64,000 nucleotides of DNA from Dreissena polymorpha. Lineage: Eukaryota > Mollusca > Bivalvia > Myida > Dreissenidae. Location: assembly GCF_020536995.1 (NCBI RefSeq), contig NC_068355.1, positions 6,774,329 to 6,838,328 of the forward strand. Reading direction: 5' to 3'. Position numbers and translations under genes: made by a program. The notes beneath the pieces are model-generated. The model saw only the letters and a list, made by a program, of their open reading frames with translations, did no database searches and had not been told where the DNA came from. Shown in pieces: positions 45,601 to 57,600 of the stretch; position 1 is the stretch's first letter, and every line of letters starts with the position of its first letter.

Positions 45601-48600
45601 ACTTGGGACCTTGAAGGGTTTAGAAGCCATTGAGGGGAGTTGATTTTTAGCAAGGAATCCTGGCTGACACAACAAGGTGACAGAGCCATCGGAGGAATCA
45701 AAACGAAGATGGCTTTCTTCGATAGAAAGAGCATGAATTTCACTTCTACGTTTGGATGAAGCCATGGTGAGAAGGAAAACGGTCTTCCAGGTAAGGAACT
45801 GTAAAGAAGCCTGATTAAGGGGTTCATAGGGAGCTTTAATAAGCGATCCAAGAACAGAAGCCAAATCCCATTTGGGGGTAAGAGAACGAGACACAGGACG
45901 TTTAAGTTCAATGGCTCGGATCAGTTCCGAAATGGCTGGGTCAGCACAGACTTGTGATGACTTACGAAAAGCCAAGGTATGTGAAAGCACAGACCTGTAT
46001 CCTTTGATGGAGCTAAGAGAAAGTTTCTTATCATCAAAGAGATAGATTAGAAAATCCGCTATGCGTCTAGCAGATGAATTGAGGGGATCAATTTTCCCTC
46101 GAACACACCAATTAGAGAAGAGTTTCCAGCAAGCATCATAAACTGCTCTGGTGGACTTTCTCCTTGCAGAGGCAACGAGCATTGAAGCCCTGACAGAAAA
46201 GCGTTTCTTCTGCAGGGATTGCCTGATAACGGCCAGACGTTTAAGTGGAACATGTCTGGATCCAAGTGAAGTCTGCCTCTCTGAGATAGGAGATCTGACC
46301 TGTGCGGGAGTTCCCTGGGAAATTCGCACAGGAGACCGAGAAGGTCGTTGAACCAGGATCTCCTGGGCCACCAAGGGGCTATCAGGAGGATCCGGCAAGA
46401 GCTCACACTGATTTTCCCTAAGATTTGGGGAATTAGAATGGGTGGGGGATAAGCGTAAGCGTCCAGTTGATCCCAATCGAATGAAAGCGCGTCTACCGCC
46501 CATGCTGCTGGTTCGTACACTGGACTCACATACAGAGGAAGTCTGTGGTTGTCTCTGGTCGCAAACAGGTCAACCAGTAGATAACCGAATGTGAGGAATA
46601 TCTGATTGGCCACTTCCTGATGAAGTGTCCACTCCGATGGAAGTAACTGGTTTTTTCGAGACAAACCGTCCGCCAGGGCGTTGAGACGACCTGGTATGTG
46701 TTTGGACAAGAGAGAGACGTTTAGGCTCTTGCAAAGAACAAGTAATTTCATTGTTTCCAGATACAGGGAGTGAGAGTGTGTACCGCCCTGTTTCTGGATG
46801 TAAGCCACGACTGATGTGTTGTCTATCGATACCATCACACAGGAGTCCCGAAGATGTGATTGGAATTGAGAAACAGCTAGAAAGACTGCTCGCATTTCGA
46901 GATTGTTTATGTGCAGGAGAGACTCCTGAGGAGACCACAATCCTGATAATGTCAGGCTGCGGGGTTCCAGGTGAGCGCCCCAACCTTCCATGCTCGCATC
47001 CGTTATGAGATGTAAAGACGGTTGCGGGGGAAGAAGCGGTACTCCAGCCAACAGGGTCTCCTCGTCTAGCCACCATAGAAGGTGGGGGACTAAGGACGGA
47101 AGGATGGGAATCTGTGTTAGCAGATTGTCTGGAGACCATTTCCATCGAGCTGAGAGATAGTGCTGAAGAGGACGTAGGAAGAGACGTCCCAACTGCATGA
47201 AGTCTGCTACAGAGCTCAGGATACCGTTGAGTGAGAGGAAATCTTGAGCTGTGATATGAGATTGGGACAGCACCCATCTGACCTTCAAAAGGAGGTCTGA
47301 TATACGTTGCGGTGAGACCCTGACCCGATTGATGTGGGTCAGAAAATTCATTCCCACGAATATGAAATCCTGAGAGGGAATGAGGTCTGACTTGGCTACA
47401 TTGAGAAGGAGTCCTAAAGAGAGGAGCTCCTTCCAAGAGAACTCTAGGTGTAGCAGAAGCAGTTGACGATCGAGCTGGTGTAAGAGCCAATCGTCGAAAT
47501 ACTGAAGCAGTTGAACCCTGTGTAATCGGAGGTGTGCGCTCACTGCGGCCATGAGTTTGGTGAAAACTCGTGGAGCTGTGGCCAATTCAAAGGGCATCGC
47601 CCGAAACTGGTAGACCTGGCCTCGAAAGGAGAAGCGCAGGTACTTCCGGTAGTTGGGATGGATAGGAACATGGAAGTATGCATCTTCCAGGTCCAAGGAA
47701 ACCCCCCACTGCATGGGTTTGATGGAGCACCGAATGAAGGCAGGAGTCTCCATCTTGAAAGTAGGTTTGACTAGAAACGTGTTGAACACTTTTAAGTCTA
47801 TGACTGGTCTCCAGGAGCCGCTTTTATTTTGAACAAGGAAAAGGCGACTGTAAAATCCTGGAGAACAAGGGTCGTGAATCCTTTCTACCGCCTGTTTTTC
47901 CAGGAGTCCGAGAATGGAGTCTGGAAGTTGTGGATGCGGAGATACCAGATCTATTGGGACGCGAGAGAGTGGGGGCCTTTTTTCGAATTGAAAAGTGAGG
48001 CCTTGTGTGACAAGAGAATGAACCCACGCATCCGAAGTTATTTGGAGCCATCGATTTGCGAAGTGCATAAGTCTGGCCCCGACTGGTACCTCCAGCATCA
48101 GAGGTCGTGGCGGTAGAAAGGGGTATGACCTAGGGCTGACCTTTAGGAGGTCCACCCTTGCCGGAAGAAGGATTAAATGACTTCTTGTCCGCATTGGGTT
48201 TGCCCTTACTCCAATTTTGGTTTACAGAAGGCTTCCGATAGGAAGTTGTTCTGTTCTGAAAAGGAGGCCTATTTGTGGGCTGACATGGAGCAGACGGACG
48301 CTTAGTAGGAAAACTGTCCCTTTTAGTGTTCTTGGCCGGTGGGGCTCCTGGGGGCTTAGAAGCAGGGCGCTTAAAAACCACAGGGCGCTGGCCAGAGTTG
48401 CTCCTAGCTAAGGAGGCATGTATCTGATCTTCACGATCAGCAGTAAGTGCCGACTGTATCCTCCCTTTGAAAAGAGACTCTGCTGTTAGTGGAGCAGTTC
48501 GAAGGGAGTTTACGCCTGTTTCCAAAAGGAAATTATTGGGCAAGGAAGAGAGGATGAGGTCTCTCCGAAGCCTTAACATCTCAGACATTGACGACGCAGC

Positions 48601-51600
48601 ATTGTGAGATAAACACTGCGTAGTACGTGAAAGATGTATCAACAAGGCCCGTAGCTCCTCTGGGATTGAATCAGAGAGCTCCCAAACCAAGTCTAAGGCT
48701 GTGGCTGCCATGAGATCTAGCTGGTTAGCCAGACCTATGGAACGGCGTTCTCTCAGCTCCCAATTTTCCAACAGGGAAAGAGGGACTGATGTATGGGTAG
48801 ATGATGAAGGCATTGTTAGTGACAGCTTACTAATGTAAGCATCAGGAACCGGAAGTTTGGAAAGGTCCAAACCGGTAGCAGGGTCGGGTACCGGGCCTTA
48901 TAACTTTTCCCGCCATCCATCTGTTTAGGCTCCGTCAGCTCCTTAGGGGCTTTCCATGGAGATGGGGAAGGCTTATTGGCTGGTTCAAGATGGAAAACAG
49001 CCATTGTGGAAGAGCCAATAGGAAGGCGTAGATCCACTCGGGCAGTAGCCTTACTTATCCTGCCGGGCTCTCGTCTGCGTGCTACCTGTTCTGTAACGGT
49101 AACCGCAGATCCTGTGAGAGACAAGGAAGGGCGGGGGCAGAAGTCCTCATCTAAGGTATTGAACATAAGTTCGTATACCTGATTGATGGAGGCCAAATAA
49201 TAAAGTTCAGCCTCATTAGACTCCGAACCCGCCTCAATCGAACCATCTGCGGGAGCATTGGATTGATTGAAACCAGTGGATATAGAAGTAGGAATAATAG
49301 ATTCATTCGCTTCTATCATGAGAGAATCGTTTTCCGGCACCATCAAAGATATAGCTGGTGAGTTAGGTCTCTCAGAGATCAAGTCAGCAGACTCACTTTG
49401 AATACCAGAGGTCGCTGGTAAAGGATCAGTTGAAAAAGGGACAAAGATTCCCGGCGACTGTTGGATCCACAATGTATTGGGATTTGATGGTGTAGCGGCA
49501 GCCCGGGGTATACTTCTATGCAATGTGGAAGAGACCCGTGGGGCTGAAAACGCAGCCAAAGTAGTTAGATTAACCCCTGTACCTTGAGCCTGATATGTAT
49601 GCAAACTAGTGTTTGAATACAAATTATGCTCAGTGGTTGTAGGAACGGCTGAAGTGTGTGTTGAGGCCAAAATAGAGGCCGACACACGTGGAAGGGTGTC
49701 AATAGATTCCTCAGAGAAGGATCGACTAGGGGACCTAGGAGTCCGAGAGCGCCTAATAGAGAAAGGTCTATGTCCTTTATCCCTGCGATGCCGAGACACT
49801 GTTCGGCGGCGCTGGGAATGATGTTTCCTGATCGAACGTCTCCCCGAGCGCTGGCGTGATCGCTCTTTACGAGGCAATCTACGCCGAGAAACACTCGGTT
49901 AGCGTAAACGACGTCCCCTCCGATAATGATGAGGGCTATTTGAAGTAGACGATAAGTCATACGACGACGAGCCCGAGGTGGAGGAGTAGCCGGAAACATC
50001 AGACACTACACGTTTACGTCTGTGACTCACAGTAGAAACGCGGCTGCGTCTACCTTTGTGGAGTACTGACAAGGTAGTGTCAACATCTACGGTGACCGGA
50101 ATGGTCTGTGGCACAGACCGGTACCCGGTGACCAGATCGGTCATTACATGACCGGTGACCGGACCGGTCAATAACCGGTTACCGGACCGGTCATAGCATG
50201 ACCAGTGACCGGACCAGTTGACCGGTAACCGGACCGGTCAGTGACCGGTGAACGGTTGACTGGTCATAGCATGACCGGTGAACGGACCGGTCAATGTTGA
50301 CCGGTGACCGGTGAAGTCTCCGAACCGGTCAACTGGTCATTCCCGATGAACGTACCGGGCAAATTTTGTCCGGTGTCGTCACGGGGTAAGGACCGATGCC
50401 TGGCAGCTACTGGTGGCATATGGTCAAGATCGTGTGGTGAGAAGTCCCCGACACACTGAACTTTCCCTACTTTGATCTGATGCCGAGTCATTCAACTGGT
50501 CATTCCCGATGAACGGACTGGGCAAATTTTGTCCGGTGTCGTCACGGTGTAAGGACCGATGCCTGGCAGCTACTGGTGGCATATGGTCAAGATCGTGTGG
50601 TGAAAAGTCCCGACACACGGAACTTTCCCTACTTTGATCTGAACTATTCTTGTTGCGTCCACGACTCTTGAAGGGTCGACGCTTGATGGCCCAGGTATCT
50701 GCAGACCAATGCTCACAGAAAGGGCAGCTGTTATCCTGGGTACATCCTGCACACGACAGGCAGCTACCATGGTTGTCCCATGCTGCCCTTATGTGTCCAC
50801 ATGAGCCACTTGTTTGAGGCATATTTTGCCTTGAACAAACAAACAAATACACAAAACAATACAGAAATACACAGATATATATACGGAGAAGGTTTTAACG
50901 CAATACAAAAACTTCTCTATTCTGTTAAACAGAAGAATCCAGCGAAACAGAAGCAACAATTATGTCAATAACAAAAATGTCGGCCTTTGTATATCGCCAT
51001 CTGGAATAAGAGTGAATTCTGGGTAATGTCCCGTTTTGGTTGTACGGCTACACGGCACTATGTGACCGTTCTGACCTACCTGACGGGTTTATGAAAAGTG
51101 TGGGGTTCCTCGGACGGAAAATTCCGGATGAATTACGATCCTATCGGAGTAAATAGCATATGATATCAGGTAACGTTATAAAGCTATTAAAACAACTTGG
51201 GTACAGTCTAATATGGACCGGGTACGTTAATATATATTTAATGTACCTGGGGTACATGTAAGTATACTTAAGAGTACCCGGGGTACATGTAAGTAGTACC
51301 CGAGCTGACAATTACCAATAAAGCATTAATATCTATATACCTATGAAGTTTCATGTTGATATCTTGCATAGTTTCTGAGATATAGCCCTTAAAGGTTTTG
51401 TGACAGACAAACAGACAGATGACGCGAATTCTATATTCCTCCACCTTTTGCGGTTGATAACAATAATGCTTAATTATTCTCCAGTCTTCACTGAACTATC
51501 ACTTAACAGTCTGGCTTATCATCAACTTTGAGCAGTATGTGTTTCATGTGACTACAACTTGCCTGAAGATGTCACAGTAGGGTAGTACTCTGGTCCGTGT

Positions 51601-54600
51601 GAAGCCTGGACCATGGAACCAGTATCAGGGGTGGACAGCTGGGGACCAGACGAGATCACAGTTCCAAACTCCAGGGGGCGCTCATTCATGGCATACTCAT
51701 CAGCAGACATGTACACTGGCACCTGGGAACAAACAGGGAACACACTGAACACGGTGCCTATACCACGTGACTTTTTAACCAAGTTTTCCAAAGAAAAAAA
51801 TTGGTTATTAGATTGGCGATGTCGGCTGGCTGGTGGGCAGAACAAGCTTGTCCGGGCCATAACTTTGTCGTTCATTGTCAGATTTTAAAATCATTTGGCA
51901 CATTTGTTCACCATCATTAGACGGTGTGTCGCGCGAAAGAATTACGTCGATATCTCCAAGGTCAAGGTCACAATTTTAGTTTGAAGGTCAAAAATGGCCA
52001 TAAATGAGCTTGTCTGCGCCATAACTTTGTCGTTCATTGTGAGATTTTAAAATCACTTGGCACATTTGTTCACCATCATTAGACGGTGTGTCGCGCGAAA
52101 GAATCACGTCGATATCTCCAAGGTCAAGGTCACAATTTGAGTTTGAAGGTCAAAAATGGCTATAAATGAGCTTGTCTGGGCCATTACTATGTCATTCATT
52201 GTGACATTTTAAAATCATTTGGCACATTTGTTCACTATTATTGGAGGGTGTGTCGCGCGAAAGAATTACGTCAATATCTCCAAGGTCAAGGTCGCCACAA
52301 CTAAAAATAGATTGATTTTGAAACAACTATGTAACTATGAACAATCAGTAAAAATGCACATTTTGATTTTGAGTTGTCTCTCTTTATCAGACTTTTTTTT
52401 CTAATTGAAATCAAGGTCAATTTTACACAAGGAGGATAACAATACACATTTTGAATTGTCTCCCTTTATCAGACTTTTTTTCAACTGAAAACCTGGTTTT
52501 GTGACAATTTTGTCCCTTGTTAAGATTTGTGTTGGGAGAATAAAGCGCGACCCAGTTGACATTTTTAAGGATCTCTTTAAAAATATTTCACCATTTTTAA
52601 TGGGATAAAGTGGAGAGCCCACTCATTTGTGAGAGTTTTCTATAGGTATCATGATCTTTTTCAGTAAAGTGCAACCGCACATTTGTAATATGAAGTCCCC
52701 ACACTGATCCGACATTTTTCTAACCGTTCAAATGCCCGGTTGCACTTTACTGAAAAAATACTTATTTGTTTAAGAAAATCATAATACCTATAGAAAGCTC
52801 TTACGAATGAGCGGGCTCTCCACTCTATCCCATTAAAAAAGGTGAAATATTTTTAAAGAGATCCTTAAAAATGTTAACTGGGTCGCGCTTTATTCTCCCA
52901 ACACAGATCCGAAAAAGTCACGTGGAGTAGGCATCGTGCTGAATTCACTTCACTTTTATCGTTTGCAAGGGGCATTCCATTTTTAATGTACTTTCCTGGA
53001 TATCAATTATGGAAAGTGATTTTTGGAAATCACTCTTTTTTTTCAAATTTTCATTCGTCCATTCATGTTACGTTACAACCAGGGCATACCAATAATTTAT
53101 TTCACCATCCCTGGCAGGTAGTACTTGCTCAGATACATGTTTTAAATAACCACCTGATGCAGAGATACAGAGCTGTCCAAGAATGTGCTGGGTTCTACTC
53201 CAGGGGGTGGTGGCTGGCCAGGTGGCAAGGATGGTCCCACAGAGGTCATGGAACCCAGCGGTCCAACCACAGGGCCCTGAACTAGGCCCTCTGAAATAAG
53301 GCAATAAGGGTATTCTTTAACATCTTGAAGTAGAAGTATTTTATGATCTGTCACACCTTGTTAGCTCTCAAACACATATTGATGTAAAAGATAAGAAATG
53401 CTTTTTTCCCCCAAATTGTAATATCTTTTAAAAAATGAGTGAAAATTAACTCTAATTATACAAAACTTGCTTGTCTGTGATAATCAATTATGATATTACT
53501 AAATGATAATGCAATGATTGTTTGATAACTGGCATACATGTATGCATCTGGTTGGTGGTTTCCTCCGGTTACTCCAGCATTACCCCCACATTACAAGACC
53601 ACACCAAATTGAAAAATCTTTCAGTAACAACAAAATTGCTGGAAACTGCAGCTATATTAAACAATTCATCTAAACTTTGCAAGTCTAGTAAGCTTATTAG
53701 TTAATAGAAGTGTTGGGGTACACGCCGGGTCCACTCATAATTTAGCCTTTGGCTTGGAAAGGACCTCATAAACTTCGAAATACACACATTGACTGTCAGT
53801 TTGTAAAAGAGTTTATATCCAAGCTAATACAAATGTGAGTGATTCACAGTTAAGAGAACAGGAACTACTTGTGTCACATGTCACACTGACATTTTTAAAA
53901 CTACAAACAGCAAATGCTGTTAATTATCCAATCCTTATATCAGATTTAAGTGACTCAAATTTCAACCAATCAAATTTGAAAAAGTATCTATTTGTTTCAG
54001 CTCTAGGGCGTTCATCTCAATTCACTATATATATGTTCTACTTACATTAAAATAATAATTTCTTTATCCTACTTTTCACTGATGTATAAAGAAACATTTG
54101 ATGGTGGTATTGGTTATGGCCAAGAACATAACAATTTCCAGACATTTGAAAGCTCATGCATTTGAAATGAAGTGGGTACATGTATAAATAAAATTTAAAA
54201 AACTAATTGAATAAGGAAAAAGGAATATTCTAATATTGTTTCAAGATTTGTTTCCATCCCTTGTTAAAAACATTTGAACCGTGTATCAAAGATCACTCAC
54301 AATGAGATATATTCATCCCAGTTTGAAGCAGGACGTTTATTCATACCTGACTCATGTTTATCCCTTTTCTTTGATTTTTCTTTCTTCTTTTTTTTCTTCT
54401 TCTCCCGTTTGCTGCGATCACTGGGATGGTCCCCGGGCGGTAGGGGAGGTAACTCTCCATGCAGAATGCTCACCTGGGTGTGAGACTCTGGGACCATCCT
54501 TGGTAATAGTGAGTGATTATGTATTCAATGTGTTAAATGCAGTAATACTAGTGTTTTTTTAATATAATTATTTACTGTAAATTTACAGAAAATTTATTTG

Positions 54601-57600
54601 AAAACTACGGAACAAACCATACATAAAAAAAATCCAATATTAAAACAACTCATTCAGATGTCAATAAAGTTTCACAAGAAAGTATCTCATAAACTGTTCA
54701 TGAAAATTGCATCCACACATTTCTTTTACTAATAAAACTCTTAGCTGACCCTATGAAAGCAAAAGCTTTTTCACAAAGAAGACTAATTATTAGGGATGGC
54801 ATCGAATACCAATATCGGTATTCGAATGTTGGCAAATTCATTCAATCGAATATTCGCATAAAACGGCTGGATTGATTTTACCATGTTATGTGTTAATTTC
54901 CATTGGTTTGTAAGTTATATCCGTTTACTATATACGAGGCTGTTTATTAACGTTGCTATCTAAAAAAAAAATGTACGCTGTCGACTAATACTATGACCGA
55001 TACTGTGATCGGGCACAAATAGAATGAAAAACATTGTGTCATAGAATTTTATTTTTTATTGATTCCACAGATTTGTAGCAGACCGCGCCTATGTAAAACT
55101 AAGTTTACACACATTACACGTTGCGGTCTTCTTATCCTCAGACCGTGTATAGTATTCCATACTGCAGAAGGGGCTGGTGGCATTTTCAGATTTGAATTAT
55201 GATTCCTTGATGATTGTTTAGTTTATATCATCTGTTCCTTTTGAGTAATTCACATATTTAAATGTCTGTCCAAACTGTGATCACAAAAACTAAATTATTA
55301 TTCGCAAGTAAATTGAAGCCCTTAATTGGTACCTAATTGACAAACAACAGTTCGGGCCCTTTCTTATATTAAGTATATTGCATTGCGCGATTTGAGTTAT
55401 TCACACATTTTAATGGCTGTACATACTGTGATCACAAAACTTAATTATTATTCGCCAGTCAATTGAAACCGTTAATTGGCACCCCATTGGCGAAAGCAGT
55501 CGGGGCCTTTCTTAGAGCGTGTATATTGCATTGCGCAATCAACACTGATACGGGCCGGGTTATCAGTTTGACACGAAGAACGTCACGTCAAACATGTTAC
55601 TCCCAGATGATTTCGGTTGCTTTTAGTAAGCGGATCGCAGGTCATTAAATATTGGTGAAATTACAGTTGTATAAAAATGCGAATATGCGAATATCATTTT
55701 TATTATTCGAATGCTGACCATTCAATCGAATATTCGAATAATTTTGCCATCCCTACTAATTAGTTCTTCTTGAATGCTCTGAGCTTTTATGAGTACATAC
55801 GTACAGCTCATAGTTCTTCTTTGTAAAATAAAAATCAATGTAAAAAAATAATGTCACACATATGTCCATAAAATCGAGATAAATCAACCTAATACATTGT
55901 TACAAACACAATACCTGTAACAATCGACATCAATTTGCGTCTACTTTGTTGAGAAATGCTCAAAACATAAAATTGATATCAAATCGTTTATGGCGGAAGT
56001 TGTTATTGTCGATTAGAGCAAAGGGAAAGAAAGGGTTACACTGCACAAATTGTTTTCACAGTGGTATCTGACGATCTGGTCTTATGGTAGCAGTTGAAAT
56101 TGTATTGTGTATAACATTGTAGTTCTTATGACTGTAATTTCGCTGCGATCGGATAAGTGGCATGTTCCGTTAGTAAGTTGAATAATATCGGGCGTATGTT
56201 TGCATTGTAAACAAGTTGTTATTAAAATAAAGATACTATGTGGTGTTGGTGTAACTTTTACTATTTTACTAAGTGAATGAGGGTTGAAATGCTATGAAAC
56301 ACTTTCTGCACCAATTAAAATAGTTATTGAACATATTCCACATTTGTTTTCGGCTATTACGCTAGATTATTTAATATACATGTATACATAGAAAATATTG
56401 CAGACATACACACACACACACACAAAGTATAAAGAAATGGAAAAAAGAAACACCATAAAATAAACTAAACAAACAAAACAAGAAAGAACAAAGAAATGAA
56501 TATGCATTGTTATAATGAAATATAAACACATACAGCTAAAAGATTTACAGAAAGCGAAAAGCTAAGCACAATCGAGGGACACCACACATAATCAATTGGT
56601 CACTGTCGGCTCAGGAACTACTTTAAAGTACCCCGTGTACCCTTAGGTAAACTAAATGTTCCCCGGGTACGAATAATACGTTTAAAGGCACCCGGCAATA
56701 CGACGGTGTTCTTTTAGTATATTTTCCGTACACCGGGAACAGTGTAGTAAACTTTAAAGTACCTGGGGTACCATATACACACATACAGCTGATAAATTTA
56801 CATATATTTCCCTGTGTGTGATCGTGCTTATTGAAAGCGAAAGCCTAACCAAGATCGAGGGACACCACACATAATTTACGCTCAATTGGTCATTGTCGGC
56901 TCAGGTACTACTTAAAAGTACCCCGAGTACTCAGAAGTATTCTACAATGTACCCCGGATACGGAAAATACGCACCCGGTCATTCTCCGGAATACTTTTTA
57001 AAACCGGTATATATTTTCTGTACCCCACATACTTTGCAGTATATTTTTTAATTACACCGGGTACTTGAAGTAGTATCTGAGCCGACAATAACCAATCGAG
57101 CATAATTTACTATTGTTTAATTAAATCATTTTATATTTCGAGTCCGCATTGAAGACGTACATAAAGTTGAAAGGCGGTAATGCATGTGTTAATTTGTTTA
57201 CCATATGAGTGTTTTGGTATATGCATGTATTGAAATACAAATTGAAATAGATGTTCCATGCTTCGACCACCGACTTATCAAAGAATCGAATCCTGAACGA
57301 GTTTTCCGGGGACGGAAGTGTGAAGATCGTGGTGGCGACTGTGGCCTTTGGATTGGGGGTAAGTTACTGGACAATTAATAATGTGACCAACTACTCGAGC
57401 TTTCTGTAAATAGATTGACGAAACGTGTTTGTTTGATCTTGATATTACGGCATGGAGATGTGGTACATTGAATACATGAACCTTGTTGATAATCGAAGTC
57501 TCTTCATTTATCGAATTAATTATAAAGTTATTGATAAATTGATTGAGTACAGAGCGATTAATTCATGGCGTACAGGGCTATGCGTATGTATGCATTGGTG

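Larger units (their letters stand above)
44910..51173 (-). mobile_element. DIRS-type tyrosine-recombinase retroelement
   Basis: About 6.26 kb. Inverted terminal repeats of ~160-170 bp (44910-45070 and 51002-51173, opening TTACCTGATATCATATGC) are nearly identical apart from a short indel, so the insertion looks young. Parts in transcript order: gag-like region ~50.8-48.1 kb, reverse transcriptase/RNase H ~48.2-46.1 kb, tyrosine recombinase ~46.5-45.2 kb, with the overlapping frames usual for the family. It looks mostly whole, with a small number of breaks (perhaps two or three). It lies in the FNBP4 intron in the gene's own orientation. Confidence 0.9.
44544..51324. mobile_element. GTAC-rich MITE split by the DIRS insertion
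   Basis: Left part 44544-44909 and right part 51174-51324. Ends GCTCAATTGGTCATTGTCGG and (inverted) GCTTTATTGGTAATTGTCAG, with GTACCCCGGGTAC palindromes inside. Target duplication ATTAATATC at 44535-44543 and 51325-51333. Related copies near 56590-57110. Confidence 0.75.

Noticed and set aside
46570-47490. 306-codon - strand frame within the DIRS element
   Set aside because: Shadow of the reverse transcriptase/RNase H frame in another phase.
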